This document shows positions 16,645-25,012 of a stretch of DNA of 64,000 bases, piece by piece (within the stretch, counting starts at the first letter, position 1; each line of letters starts with the position of its first letter). The notes under the pieces are model-generated. The model searched no databases and was not told the DNA's origin. It worked only from the letters and a program-made list of their open reading frames with translations. Location of the stretch: the NCBI RefSeq assembly GCF_014205055.1, contig NZ_JACHMS010000001.1:8522501-8586500 (forward strand). The letters are read 5' to 3'. Origin of the DNA: Streptomyces luteogriseus (GTDB lineage Bacteria; Actinomycetota; Actinomycetes; Streptomycetales; Streptomycetaceae). The translations under genes were made by a program, and so were the position numbers.

Positions 16645-16680
16645 GGCACCATACTGACGGACCGGCTAACGTGCCTGCTC

Positions 16681-17370
16681 ATGGCCTCCGTACTTGTCGT
16701 CGAGGACGACCCCGTCATCCGGGCCGCGCTGATCGAGGTTTTGACCGGGCACGGCTACGCGGTCAGGACCACCCACCAGGGTTTCGAGGCGCTGCGCGAG
16801 ATCACTCAGAGCCCGCCGGACATCGTGGTGTTGGACCTGGGGCTGCCCGATCTCGACGGCCTCGACGTGCTGCGCATGATCCGGGGCATTTCCCGCGTGC
16901 CGGTCCTGGTCGCCACCGCCCGTGACGATGAGAGCGAGATCATTCGGCTGCTCAACGCGGGGGCCGACGACTACCTGGTCAAGCCGTTCTCCGGCGGCCA
17001 GCTCGCCGCCCGGCTCGCCGCCGTGCTGCGCCGGTCCGTGCCCCCCGACGTGACCGCGGCCCGGCGGCCCGTCCTGCAGGTGGCAGACCTGCGCATCGAC
17101 CCGACCGCGCGCACCGCGCACCTGGCCGGCCGGGAACTGCCCCTGACCCGCCGCGAGTTCGATCTGCTCGCCTACCTCGCCGCCCACGCCGACCAGGTCG
17201 TCACCCGGCAGCGCATACTCGCCGAGGTATGGCAGCAGCCGTACGTCGAGGACCAGACGGTCGACGTCCACCTCTCCGCGCTCCGCCGCAAAATGGGCGA
17301 GAAGGCGCGAAAGCCTCGCTATCTGCGGACGGTTCGCGGCCTGGGCATCAAGTTGGTCAGCTCGCCATGA
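16681..17370 (+). CDS. OmpR-family response regulator
   Basis: A 229-aa response regulator. The receiver domain (1-115) has the acidic pair at residues 9-10 (VVEDD), the phospho-acceptor Asp52 in VVLDLGLPD, and Lys101 in DDYLVKPF. The C-terminal winged helix (about 130-229) ends in the OmpR/PhoB signature VDVHLSALRRKM and YLRTVRGLGIKL. The ATG at 16681 has no obvious ribosome site and may be read from a near-leaderless message. The stop overlaps the kinase start (ATGA), giving a classic coupled two-component operon. Confidence 0.93.
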   Translation: MASVLVVEDDPVIRAALIEVLTGHGYAVRTTHQGFEALREITQSPPDIVVLDLGLPDLDGLDVLRMIRGISRVPVLVATARDDESEIIRLLNAGADDYLVKPFSGGQLAARLAAVLRRSVPPDVTAARRPVLQVADLRIDPTARTAHLAGRELPLTRREFDLLAYLAAHADQVVTRQRILAEVWQQPYVEDQTVDVHLSALRRKMGEKARKPRYLRTVRGLGIKLVSSP

Positions 17371-18695
17371 GACGCGCCCTCGCCGGAATCGCCTTGGCCG
17401 TCACTTCGATGGTGGCCCTGTCCTTCCTCATCCCCCTCGCCCTCCTCGTGCGCGAACAGGTACGGGACCGGGCCACCACGGCCGCCGAGCAGCGGGCGTC
17501 CGCCCTGTCCCCGGTGCTCGCCCTCACCACCCGGCGCGCCGACGTGCAGCAGGCCGTCGCCGAGCTCGGCTCCTCCGACCAGCTCGTCGTGCGTCTGCCC
17601 GACGGCCGCTTCGTCGGCACGCCGCACGCGCCCCGGGACGCACTCGACCGGGCCGTACGCGGGCGCGAGACGCTGGCCGTCGACACCGCCGGCGGCTGGG
17701 TCTACCTCCAGCCCGTCGTCCTGCAGGGCGACCGGGTTGCGGTCGTGGAAGCCTTCGTGCCGTCCGCGGACCTCACCCGGGGCGTGGCCGCGTCCTGGGG
17801 CGTCATGGCGCTGCTCGCGCTGGGTCTGGTCGGCGGTTCGGTGCTCGTCGCCGACCGGCTCGGCGCCCGCGTCGTCCGGTCATCGCGCAGCCTCAAGCGC
17901 GCCTCACTGGCTCTCGGTTCCGGCGACCTGGACGTGCGTGTCGAACCCGACGGCCCGCCCGAACTGCAGGAGGCCGGTGCGGCGTTCAACACCATGGCCG
18001 ACCGCGTCCTCGACCTCCTGGCCGTGGAACGCGAGCTGGTCGCCGACCTCTCGCACCGGCTGCGCACCCCGCTGACCGCTCTCTATCTGGAGGCCGACCG
18101 GATGGGGTCGACGCCCAGCGCCCGGCGCGTCGCGGAGGCGGCCGGCCAGTTGGAGAGCGAACTGGACTCGATCATCGCCGCGGCCCGTACACCGCTGGCG
18201 TCCGCGCGGCCGGCCCGCGCGGCCGCCGGCGCTGCGAAGGCGTGCGACGTCGCCGAGGTGGTCGCCATGCGCCTGGAATTCTGGTCGGTCCTCGCCGGCA
18301 AGCAAGGACGACCCTACGAGCGCTCCCTCACGCCGCGATTGGTGCCCGTCGCCTTCCCCGAGGACGACCTGGCGGCCGTTGTCGATGCCCTGATCGGCAA
18401 TGTCTTCCGGCACACCCCGGAGGGCACCGCCTTCGCCGTGCGTGTGGAGCGGGCGGACCGTCACGTGTTCCTCACGGTCGACGACGCGGGACCGGGCGTG
18501 GCGGACCCCGAAGCGGCGCTCACGCGGGGTGTGAGCGTCGGAGGGTCGACTGGACTGGGCCTGGACATCGTGGCCCGGGCGTCCCGCGCGGCGGACGGCG
18601 AACTGACGATCACCCGGGCGCCGTTGGGTGGCGCCCGGGTGCGGGTGTCGTTCTTGCTCGCCGACGCGGGCGGGGCCGGCGGCGGGGGCCGGTGA
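17367..18695 (+). CDS. sensor histidine kinase
   Basis: A 442-aa membrane kinase. Transmembrane helices at about residues 5-27 and 145-162 enclose a ~115-residue extracytoplasmic sensor. Next come a HAMP-like segment (about 165-220) and the HisKA box with His230 in LSHRLRTPL. The ATPase domain has the N box (LIGNVFRHTP), the G1 motif (DDAGPGV) and the G2 motif (STGLGLDIV). The start overlaps the response-regulator stop by ATGA. The signal is unknown. The divergent anchored protein at 16069 and the CAP-domain protein at 18746 are candidate targets related to the cell envelope. Confidence 0.93.
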   Translation: MRRALAGIALAVTSMVALSFLIPLALLVREQVRDRATTAAEQRASALSPVLALTTRRADVQQAVAELGSSDQLVVRLPDGRFVGTPHAPRDALDRAVRGRETLAVDTAGGWVYLQPVVLQGDRVAVVEAFVPSADLTRGVAASWGVMALLALGLVGGSVLVADRLGARVVRSSRSLKRASLALGSGDLDVRVEPDGPPELQEAGAAFNTMADRVLDLLAVERELVADLSHRLRTPLTALYLEADRMGSTPSARRVAEAAGQLESELDSIIAAARTPLASARPARAAAGAAKACDVAEVVAMRLEFWSVLAGKQGRPYERSLTPRLVPVAFPEDDLAAVVDALIGNVFRHTPEGTAFAVRVERADRHVFLTVDDAGPGVADPEAALTRGVSVGGSTGLGLDIVARASRAADGELTITRAPLGGARVRVSFLLADAGGAGGGGR

Positions 18696-18745
18696 CCGGG
18701 ATCAGCGATCAGCTTCGGGGGCGGGGGAGGGGGGGGTGAGCGGCG

Positions 18746-19597
18746 TCAGCGACCGGCGCCGAAGTTCTGCGTCCACCAGGGGCCGCCGTCGCCGAAGTGG
18801 ACGCCCACGCCCAGCTCCTTGAAGGAGCAGTTGAGTATGTTCGCACGGTGTCCGGGGCTGTTCATCCAGGACTTCATCACCGAGGCAGCGTCCGCCTGAC
18901 CCTGCGCAATGTTCTCGCCCAGGGTCGACCACCGGTACCCCGCCGCCTCGACCCGGGTCGTCATCGTCGAGCCGTCGGGGCCGGTGTGGGACATCACGCC
19001 GCTGCTCGCCATGACGTCGCTGTAGTCGTCGGCGGCCCGGGTGAGCCGGTCGTTCGCCGTGACCGGCGAGCATCCCGCCGCCGCCCGCTCGTTGTTGACC
19101 AGCGCGAGCACCTGGGCCTCGGGCCCTCCACCGGACGTGGAACCCGACCCGGAGCCCGATCCGGTGTTGCCCGGCCGCCTGCCGCCGGAACCGCTCGTCG
19201 CCCCGCCGCCGCTGCTCTTCGCCGTCGTCCCCGCGGGTGCCTTCGACGCGGGGACGGTCGTCTTCCGTGCACGGGGGCCGGGACTCGCCGATTGCTTTCG
19301 CTTCTCCTTGGGCTTCGCGCTCGGTGAGCTGCTCGCCGTGCTGGTCGGGCTCGCCGAAGCAGAGGTGAGCGGCGCCGCCCTGCCGGAGCCGTCCCCGGCG
19401 CCCGGCGTCCTGTCCGTGCTGTTCGCGACCACCCGGTCCGACGCGTCGTCGTCCTGACCGCTGACGACGGCGACCGTGATCCCGACGCCCGCGAGCGCAG
19501 CGACGGCTCCCATGGCCAGCGCGGGACCACGCGTCTTCGGCCCACCACGGGGGCGGGCGTGGAAGCGGGATGAGCGAGCGGCTCGGCGGGAACCCAT
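18746..19597 (-). CDS. secreted CAP-domain (SCP/PR1-like) protein
   Basis: A 283-aa protein with three parts. The first is an N-terminal basic region and hydrophobic helix (GPALAMGAVAALAGVGITVA, about 28-47), a signal or anchor. The second is a ~100-residue low-complexity linker of Ser, Thr, Pro, Lys and Gly. The third is a C-terminal CAP domain with LVNNERAAAGCSPV, the His in MSHTGPDGSTM, GYRWSTLGENIAQG and the final SPGHRANILNCSF with ELGVGV, all family landmarks. The start is ATG 19597 with GAGG upstream; the longer frame is rejected. Streptomyces CAP proteins are extracellular and of mostly unknown role. It is convergent with the kinase gene. Confidence 0.88.
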   Translation of the reverse strand: MGSRRAARSSRFHARPRGGPKTRGPALAMGAVAALAGVGITVAVVSGQDDDASDRVVANSTDRTPGAGDGSGRAAPLTSASASPTSTASSSPSAKPKEKRKQSASPGPRARKTTVPASKAPAGTTAKSSGGGATSGSGGRRPGNTGSGSGSGSTSGGGPEAQVLALVNNERAAAGCSPVTANDRLTRAADDYSDVMASSGVMSHTGPDGSTMTTRVEAAGYRWSTLGENIAQGQADAASVMKSWMNSPGHRANILNCSFKELGVGVHFGDGGPWWTQNFGAGR

Positions 19598-19784
19598 GCA
19601 GGACACCTCGGTCTGTCGGTCGGCTGACTCGGCCCCGTGTCCGGTGGCCGCGATCGCGGCCACCGGACCTGTGGGGGGTGTTCGAGAGCCTAGGACCCGG
19701 CCGGGGCGGAGAGCTCTGTTCGAAGGTCATCTTCAAGAAGCCTTAAGAGAGCCGCCAAAGTCCGCTGAGGAAAGGGCGGCACAG

Positions 19785-20279
19785 TTATCGCGGCTGGTGA
19801 CACAGGAAGCAGCCTTCCCAGTACGGAAGCCCGCTGAGGACGCGGTGACGCACGCACGACGCCATCGCAGCCTCGTCCGGCCCGGGGAAGTGGTGGTAAG
19901 CGCCGCTGCCGCCCTGCGGCGGGAAATGTTCCACCATGATCCTGAATCGGTCCAGGTAGTCATGCACGCGGGACGGGTGGTAGCCCAACTCGCTCCAGCG
20001 ATGTCCGCTCGCTGCGAGAGCCGTGGCGCGCAGTACGAAGTCCTTGGACCGTGAGCGCTCGGCCTCGCCGGCGCCCCAGTCGATCTCCTCCAGATGGAAG
20101 CCGACCGCGCCACGGCCCATCAGGTTCTGGTCCTGCAAGATCAGCAGCGCCGCGAAGCGAAAATCCCAGGGTTCGGATGCAAGATCGGACACAGCGAGCA
20201 TCAGCACCTCGACAAAGGCCTCGGTGGCGCCGTTGGACAGATCCAGCTCCCGGCCTCCACCTGAAAAGATGTTCGCCAC
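19785..20279 (-). CDS. hypothetical protein
   Basis: A 164-aa protein from GTG 20279 to TAA 19785. No family is recognised. It has no signal peptide or transmembrane helix and is rich in aromatic and acidic residues (SEPWDFRFAALLI, HLEEIDWGAGEAE), ending in WEGCFLCHQPR with a CxxC pair that could bind metal. Codon use is like its neighbours, and the reverse-strand frame is the only one with a consistent GC-rich third position, which supports a real gene. It faces the MarR gene at 20415 divergently, 135 bp away. Confidence 0.6.
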   Translation of the reverse strand: MANIFSGGGRELDLSNGATEAFVEVLMLAVSDLASEPWDFRFAALLILQDQNLMGRGAVGFHLEEIDWGAGEAERSRSKDFVLRATALAASGHRWSELGYHPSRVHDYLDRFRIMVEHFPPQGGSGAYHHFPGPDEAAMASCVRHRVLSGLPYWEGCFLCHQPR

Positions 20280-20414
20280 CAGGTCACCGTACCGCCGGGC
20301 TACGGCCCCTCTCCGCCGGCTCCGGGTGCCAACGCCCTGGCATGTGCCGAGAGTCCCGATACCGGTGACCTACAATTAACTGTCTATGGAAGATGATTCT
20401 CTGGAAGATGAGTG

Positions 20415-20930
20415 ATGGCCGGCACTGACCTGAAGCTGTTGTACCGGGAGCTGGTCTCGCTGGAGATCGAGCTGTGGGACGGCATCGAGGGGCGGTTGCG
20501 GGCGGAGTACGACCTGGCGCTGACCTCGTTCGAGGTGCTGCACCTGCTGCTGCGGCGGCCTGGACGACGGATCCAGGACATCGCGGAGGAGTTCTCGATC
20601 ACCGTGGGCGGCACGAGCAAGGTCGTCGACCGTCTGGAGACGGCGGGCCTGTGTGCGCGGAGGGCCAATCCGAACGACCGCCGTTCCTCGATCGTCGAGC
20701 TCACCCCTGAGGGGCGGAAGCTGGTGGAGGCGGCGCTGAAGGTCTTCGAGGAGGAACTGGAACTGCGGATCGGGTCGGTGATTCCCGAGGAGTCGGTACG
20801 CGAGGTGACCGCAGTCCTCAGTACGCTGCGGGCGGCCGGACGTGCTCTGGATGCGGAGCGGAAGGCCGTGGGGCGGACGCCCGTTCCGGTGATGCGGGCG
20901 CCGAAGCAGCCCGGCCGTTCGACCCCGTGA
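20415..20930 (+). CDS. MarR family transcriptional regulator
   Basis: A 171-aa MarR-type protein. The winged HTH is at about residues 45-110 (RIQDIAEEFSITVGGTSKVV, then ARRANPNDRRSSIVELTPEG as the wing, with its DRR). The C-terminal helices are for dimerisation. ATG 20415 is preceded by GGAAGATGAG. An in-frame GTG at 20412 is possible. Upstream, TGGAAGATGA is repeated twice, at 20387-20396 and 20402-20411, and a 9-codon mini-frame (20386-20415) overlaps the start as TGATG. The downstream genes on the opposite strand (SnoaL, MBL fold, VOC) are possible targets. Confidence 0.87.
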   Translation: MAGTDLKLLYRELVSLEIELWDGIEGRLRAEYDLALTSFEVLHLLLRRPGRRIQDIAEEFSITVGGTSKVVDRLETAGLCARRANPNDRRSSIVELTPEGRKLVEAALKVFEEELELRIGSVIPEESVREVTAVLSTLRAAGRALDAERKAVGRTPVPVMRAPKQPGRSTP

Positions 20931-20946
20931 GCCAGGACGTCCCGTT

Positions 20947-21075
20947 CAGTCGGCGATGCCGGTGAAAGCGATGTCTTTGTCGATGTGGGCGCGGACGAGG
21001 AGGTTGCCGGGGCCGCGGTTGCGGGCGGCGTACTCCCGGGTGCCGTCTTCGCCCATGTAGCGGGCGGCCGAGGAG
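20947..21075 (-). pseudogene. unidentified C-terminal gene remnant
   Basis: A short minus-strand reading stretch of about 40 codons, containing RYMGEDGTREYAARNRGPGN and ending FTGIAD then stop, sits between two convergent genes. It has the composition and ending of a real protein tail but no N-terminal part. I could not identify the parent family. It is listed because it marks a deletion scar between the MarR and SnoaL genes. Confidence 0.3.
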
Positions 21076-21140
21076 GCCGCCCCTGGTGGGGCCGTTCGCC
21101 TGCCCCGAGGCCGGGCCGGTCTCGGGGCACACCGTGGGTG

Positions 21141-21539
21141 TCAGCGGCCCCAGAAGGCGTCTTCGGCGTTCTGGTCGCCGGAGAAGAGCCACATCTCGGT
21201 GATCTTGCCGTTCCGGATGCGCAGGAGGTCCACGCCGTCCATGGCCATGGACGTGTCGCCACGGCGGCCGGTGAAGTGGATGGTGGCGGCGACCAGGTCG
21301 CCGTTGCCCATGAGGGAGTGGATCGTGTCGATGGCGAAGGTGCCCTGGCTGGCCTCCATCATGCTGCCGAGCATCTGGAAGACGGCGCCCTGGCCCTCGT
21401 GGTTGCCTGAGAACTGGTGGGCGCCGGGCTGGTGCCAGACGATCTGCTCGTCGAGGAGGCCGCCGAGCGCGGCCATGTCTGCGGTCTGCACGGCCTGGAA
21501 GTAGGCGCGGGCCAGGTCGAGGTTGGTGGTGGTCATCAT
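21141..21539 (-). CDS. SnoaL-like (NTF2-fold) protein
   Basis: A 132-aa single NTF2/SnoaL domain: LARAYFQAVQTADMAALGGL, the WHQPGAHQFSG strand, and the MDGVDLLRIRNGKITEMWLF ending typical of polyketide-cyclase or ketosteroid-isomerase-like proteins. GGAG lies 3-6 nt before tandem ATGs at 21539 and 21536. A start at 21566 overlapping the upstream stop (ATGA) is also possible. It is cotranscribed behind the MBL-fold gene at 21563. Such proteins bind small hydrophobic molecules; substrate and catalysis are not predictable here. Confidence 0.82.
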   Translation of the reverse strand: MMTTTNLDLARAYFQAVQTADMAALGGLLDEQIVWHQPGAHQFSGNHEGQGAVFQMLGSMMEASQGTFAIDTIHSLMGNGDLVAATIHFTGRRGDTSMAMDGVDLLRIRNGKITEMWLFSGDQNAEDAFWGR

Positions 21540-21562
21540 GGTCTCCGTGGGTTCGGTCGGGG

Positions 21563-22345
21563 TCATCGGGCGAAGTCGAGACGGTCGGCGAGGCCGGCTT
21601 CGGTGAAGGCCGCCTGGATCTCGCCGTGGCCTTCCTGGAAGTGGGCCCAGCTGTCGTAGTGCGCGGGGACGACGCGTCGGGCGCCGAGTGTCTTGGCGGC
21701 CTCGGCGCCCAGGGCGCTGTCGAGGGTGAGCAGGGCGCCGTCGAAGGCGAAGGGCATGCGGGCGCCGCCGAGGAAGAGGATGGCGGTGTCCACCGGGGCG
21801 AACCTCTCGGCGATCTCCTTGACGTGTTCCAAGGCGGCGTTGTCGCCGCTGACGTAGATCGACGGCAGGTCGTCGGAGGTGAGCATGAAGCCGATGACGT
21901 CACCGGTGATCGGCTCACACCCCACGGGGCCGTGCCGGGCGGGCACGCCGGTGACGGTCACGGTGCCGCCGTCGGGCCGTTCGAGCTCGGAGGTCTGCCA
22001 GAAGGCGAGGCCGCGTGCGTTGCCGCCCAGGCGGCCGGCGCCGCTCTCGGTGGTGAAGACGACCGGCACCTCGGCCAGGAGGGCACGGCCGGCGTTGTCG
22101 AGGTTGTCGTCGTGCTCGTCGTGGGAGAGCAGGACGGCGTCGACGCGGCCGAGGCCGGCGGCCGTGACCGGCGACGGGTCGGTCTTGACGAGCTTGTGGT
22201 CGCCCGGGAGGGGCATGGGGTACTCGCCGGGCGGGTCGAAGGTCGGGTCGGTGACGAACCTGAGTCCGCCGTACTCGAACAGGGCGGTAGGACCGCCATA
22301 GACGCGGACTGGGATCTTTTCGCTGGTGGTGCCGGCGCCGGACAT
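21563..22345 (-). CDS. MBL-fold metal-dependent hydrolase
   Basis: A 260-aa metallo-beta-lactamase superfamily protein of the UlaG-like type. The metal-binding motif is LLSHDEHDDNLD (the HxxHxDxxD class, written here as HDEHDDN). Later come the family's GVPARHGPVG, YVSGDNAALE and VPAHYDSWAHF segments, which supply further ligands. ATG 22345 has GAGAGG upstream. The next gene on the strand, SnoaL, begins within 24 bp, so they form an operon. Substrates of this subgroup include lactones and phosphoesters; none can be chosen here. Confidence 0.88.
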   Translation of the reverse strand: MSGAGTTSEKIPVRVYGGPTALFEYGGLRFVTDPTFDPPGEYPMPLPGDHKLVKTDPSPVTAAGLGRVDAVLLSHDEHDDNLDNAGRALLAEVPVVFTTESGAGRLGGNARGLAFWQTSELERPDGGTVTVTGVPARHGPVGCEPITGDVIGFMLTSDDLPSIYVSGDNAALEHVKEIAERFAPVDTAILFLGGARMPFAFDGALLTLDSALGAEAAKTLGARRVVPAHYDSWAHFQEGHGEIQAAFTEAGLADRLDFAR

Positions 22346-22500
22346 GGGGAACCTCTCGGTCGGGGGAACGGTGGTACGAGGCCCTGCGGCGTGCTCCGGC
22401 AGGCACGCAGGCACGCACGGAGGCAGGGCGCAAGAGGTACGGGTACGGGGTCACCCGCTCCCTGATAGGGCCACCGGGCGGCCGGCGGCCATGGCCGGGC

Positions 22501-22881
22501 TTACGGGGCGGGTACGGAGAACACACCGAAGTGGTTGCCCGCGGTGTCCTTGAGCCGGGCGAAGGTGAAACCCGCGGCATCGGAGACCGGCGCCATGAGC
22601 ACCCCGGCGCCCAGCTTCTCGGCGCGCTCGACGGTCGCGGCGACGTCCTGGACGAAGACGTAGAAGATCGCGTAGTCGGGGAAGCCGCCCTCCGACTCCC
22701 AGACGCCGCCGGCCGGCTGCTGGGCGCCCGGCGTCATCACCGAGTGATAGGTGACCCCCGGGGTGTTGCTGTTGAGGACGTACTGCCAGTCGAAGAGCTC
22801 GCCGTAGAACTCCTTGACCTTCTCCGGCTGGCCGGTGCCGAACTCGAACCAGGCGACCGAGTTGAAGGCGGGAACCGTCAT
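22501..22881 (-). CDS. VOC family (glyoxalase-fold) protein
   Basis: A 126-aa protein with two beta-alpha-beta-beta-beta halves: NSVAWFEFGTGQPEKVKEFY and the later DYAIFYVFVQDVAATVERAE, ending in GFTFARLKDTAGNHFGVF. AAGGAG lies 8 nt before ATG 22881, which decides the start over the GTG at 22890. Members include glyoxalases, dioxygenases and antibiotic-resistance proteins. Only one of the usual metal ligands is evident, so the enzymatic role is uncertain. It lies 156 bp upstream of the MBL/SnoaL operon on the same strand. Confidence 0.85.
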   Translation of the reverse strand: MTVPAFNSVAWFEFGTGQPEKVKEFYGELFDWQYVLNSNTPGVTYHSVMTPGAQQPAGGVWESEGGFPDYAIFYVFVQDVAATVERAEKLGAGVLMAPVSDAAGFTFARLKDTAGNHFGVFSVPAP

Positions 22882-23069
22882 GACGCTCACTCCTTAACGC
22901 CCCATAGGGGGAGAAACATCTCTCTCTGTGACATGCCGAATCCAGGCAGTGAAGGTCGCCCCGCGCTGGGGCGACATGCCGGACCGGCGGAGATGAGGGC
23001 CCGGAACCGGCCCGGTGTCCAGCAAACCATTTGTATTCCATGGAAGCAAGTTCCTTCGATTATTGTTCC

Positions 23070-23346
23070 AAGGGTGCGGGTTCCGGCGATCACGGGGCCG
23101 GACCTGGCCGAAGCGTTCGGCGCCAGGCTCGGACGGGACGTGGTCTTCGACCAGATCACCGCCGAGGAGTTCCGTACCTCGGTGGCTCCCCTGATCGGGG
23201 AGAGCGCCGCCGCTGACATCGCGGGGGCCTACCAGGCGATGAGCGCCATGGCCGGCCGCTCGATCGCGCCGGGGACCTCCGCCCAGAAGCTGCTGGGAAT
23301 CACTCCCCGGACCACAAGCCAGTGGCTGGACGACATCGGCCTCTGA
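23070..23346 (+). pseudogene. C-terminal remnant of an NmrA/NAD(P)-binding family gene
   Basis: The last ~90 codons of an open frame (ITGPDLAEAFGARLGRDVVF through RTTSQWLDDIGL) match the C-terminal substrate-binding part of NmrA-type proteins. The Rossmann half with its GxxGxxG motif is absent; upstream sequence in this frame is the shadow of the VOC gene promoter region. It is most likely a deletion remnant. The neighbouring MarR and VOC genes suggest it once belonged to the same detoxification-type cluster. Confidence 0.6.
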
Positions 23347-23556
23347 CCACCACCGCTGTCAGCTCCGGCCGACTTCGTCAGCACCTCCGGCATGACATGC
23401 CGGCCCCGCTGAACGCCCCGCCGCCCGCCCGCGTTCGGCGCACCACAGCAGGTCTGGGAGGATGGCCGACAGCCGTCCGTCCCGGGTCCGGGAACCCGTG
23501 GGCGGCGAGAGGCGGGCGGGTACGGGCAGTGGCCCGGCGGGCGGAAGAGCGGAGCG

Positions 23557-24564
23557 GTGCGGCACATGCCGGAGTACCCGGAGTACCTGGCCGCGGTCGT
23601 GTTCGCCGCGGGCGGCGTCGTCAACGCCCTGCTGGCACCGCACCGGTTCTCCACCGCCGTCCTGTTCTGCCTCGCGGTAACCTCTGCCGGACTCGGCGTG
23701 GCCGGTCGCAGTGCGGCAGCCCACCCGACCCTCGCCACCGTCCTCGCCGTAGCCGCCCTGGTCCCGGCGCTCGCGCTGGGGCTGCTGTTGCTGGCCGACG
23801 GCGTCCTGCTGGTCCGGCGCTACGGACCGCAGGCAGCCCTGCTGGCGACCGGGGCCGCCGGCTGCGCGGTGCTGGCGGTGCTCGGCCTCGACGTGTTCTT
23901 CCACGCGGTGGGCGGCGAGACGCTCGGCGGCCTCGTGGTCGTGGTGAACGCGGCCGCTGGATACCTCACTCTGCTCTTCCTCGTCTTCGCCGGCTACGTG
24001 TTCGTCCGGGGCCGCAGCACCCCCTTGCCGGAAACCACCCACGTCGTCGTCCTGGGCGCCGGGCTCAACGGCGACCGGCCCGGCCCGCTGCTGACCCGCA
24101 GACTGGAGCGCGCCCTCGCGATCGACGCCGCCCGCGCCCCGGACACGCCTGGTGTGGTGTTCGTCCTCTCGGGCGGCCAGGGCGACGACGAGGTCCGTTC
24201 CGAGGCGGACGCGATGGCCGACTACCTGCGCGGACGCGGAGTGCCCGCCGACCGGGTCGTGCGGGAAGACCGCTCCGTCAACACCGGACAGAACCTCCGC
24301 TTCAGCGCGGCCCTGGTGGACGGCACTGCTCCCGGTCACCGTGCCACGGTGGTCACCAGCGGCTTCCACGTCTACCGGACGACCTTGCTGGCCCGCCGCG
24401 TCGGCGTGCCCGTGCACGTCGTGGGCGCGCCGACTTCCCCCGCCTACTGGCTGGCCGCGACACTGCGTGAATTCGCCGCCATCCTGTGGCTGGACCGCCT
24501 CCCCCTGATCGGACTCAGCCTGCTGCTGGCAGTGCCGGTCGCGACGGTGCTGTTCCAGCACTGA
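23557..24564 (+). CDS. DUF218 (SanA/ElyC/YdcF-like) membrane protein
   Basis: A 335-aa protein. The N-terminal half has about five transmembrane helices (residues 8-150), including VVFAAGGVVNALL and LALGLLLLADGVLLV. The C-terminal half is a DUF218 domain: HVVVLGAGLNGDRPGPLL, FVLSGGQGDDEVRSEADAM, REDRSVNTGQNLRFS and VVTSGFHVYRT are its characteristic blocks. A last hydrophobic segment lies near the end. Relatives act in cell-envelope (peptidoglycan or polysaccharide) maintenance. The start is GTG 23557, with GGAAG 9 nt upstream; ATG 23566 is an alternative. Confidence 0.88.
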   Translation: MRHMPEYPEYLAAVVFAAGGVVNALLAPHRFSTAVLFCLAVTSAGLGVAGRSAAAHPTLATVLAVAALVPALALGLLLLADGVLLVRRYGPQAALLATGAAGCAVLAVLGLDVFFHAVGGETLGGLVVVVNAAAGYLTLLFLVFAGYVFVRGRSTPLPETTHVVVLGAGLNGDRPGPLLTRRLERALAIDAARAPDTPGVVFVLSGGQGDDEVRSEADAMADYLRGRGVPADRVVREDRSVNTGQNLRFSAALVDGTAPGHRATVVTSGFHVYRTTLLARRVGVPVHVVGAPTSPAYWLAATLREFAAILWLDRLPLIGLSLLLAVPVATVLFQH

Positions 24565-25012
24565 CGCGCCGGCCGTAGACCTCGAAGCGCTCCCGAAGGC
24601 GCCGTAGTTGACCTGGCTGAGGAGGGGAGCGGGTCGCGCGACCGGTGTGTGCAGCCCGCTGCGCGGGATGCGCGCGGCCAACGTGTCCAGGTCGGCACCC
24701 AGGTTGGTGAGGCAGGGACTGAATGTCGCACACGATCCGCGCCCAGAGCGGGAACGGGTCATGCCACGCGCGGGGGAGTGGCGGTACAGGCGCACGAGCT
24801 TGCCGCAGGCAACCTTGGACCGGCCGGCGCTCCTCTGGGCAGGCGGCCGTCGCTCACGGCCCGATGCGCGCGAGCGAGAGCGTGAACCTGCGCGGGCCGT
24901 CGGTGCGCTCGCCGGCGAGCCGGTCGGTGATGCCCCGGGCACGGAGGTGCCGGCCCATATGCCCGACGCGCTCTCGGCGCCCGAGATGTCAACGGCTCTC
25001 ACCGGCGCCGCC
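24565..25012. other. intergenic region without recognisable gene
   Basis: About 450 bases between two convergent genes. Several overlapping frames are open on both strands, but none shows a conserved motif, a ribosome site or a consistent codon bias. I see no clear hairpin. It may hold degraded sequence. Confidence 0.4.
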
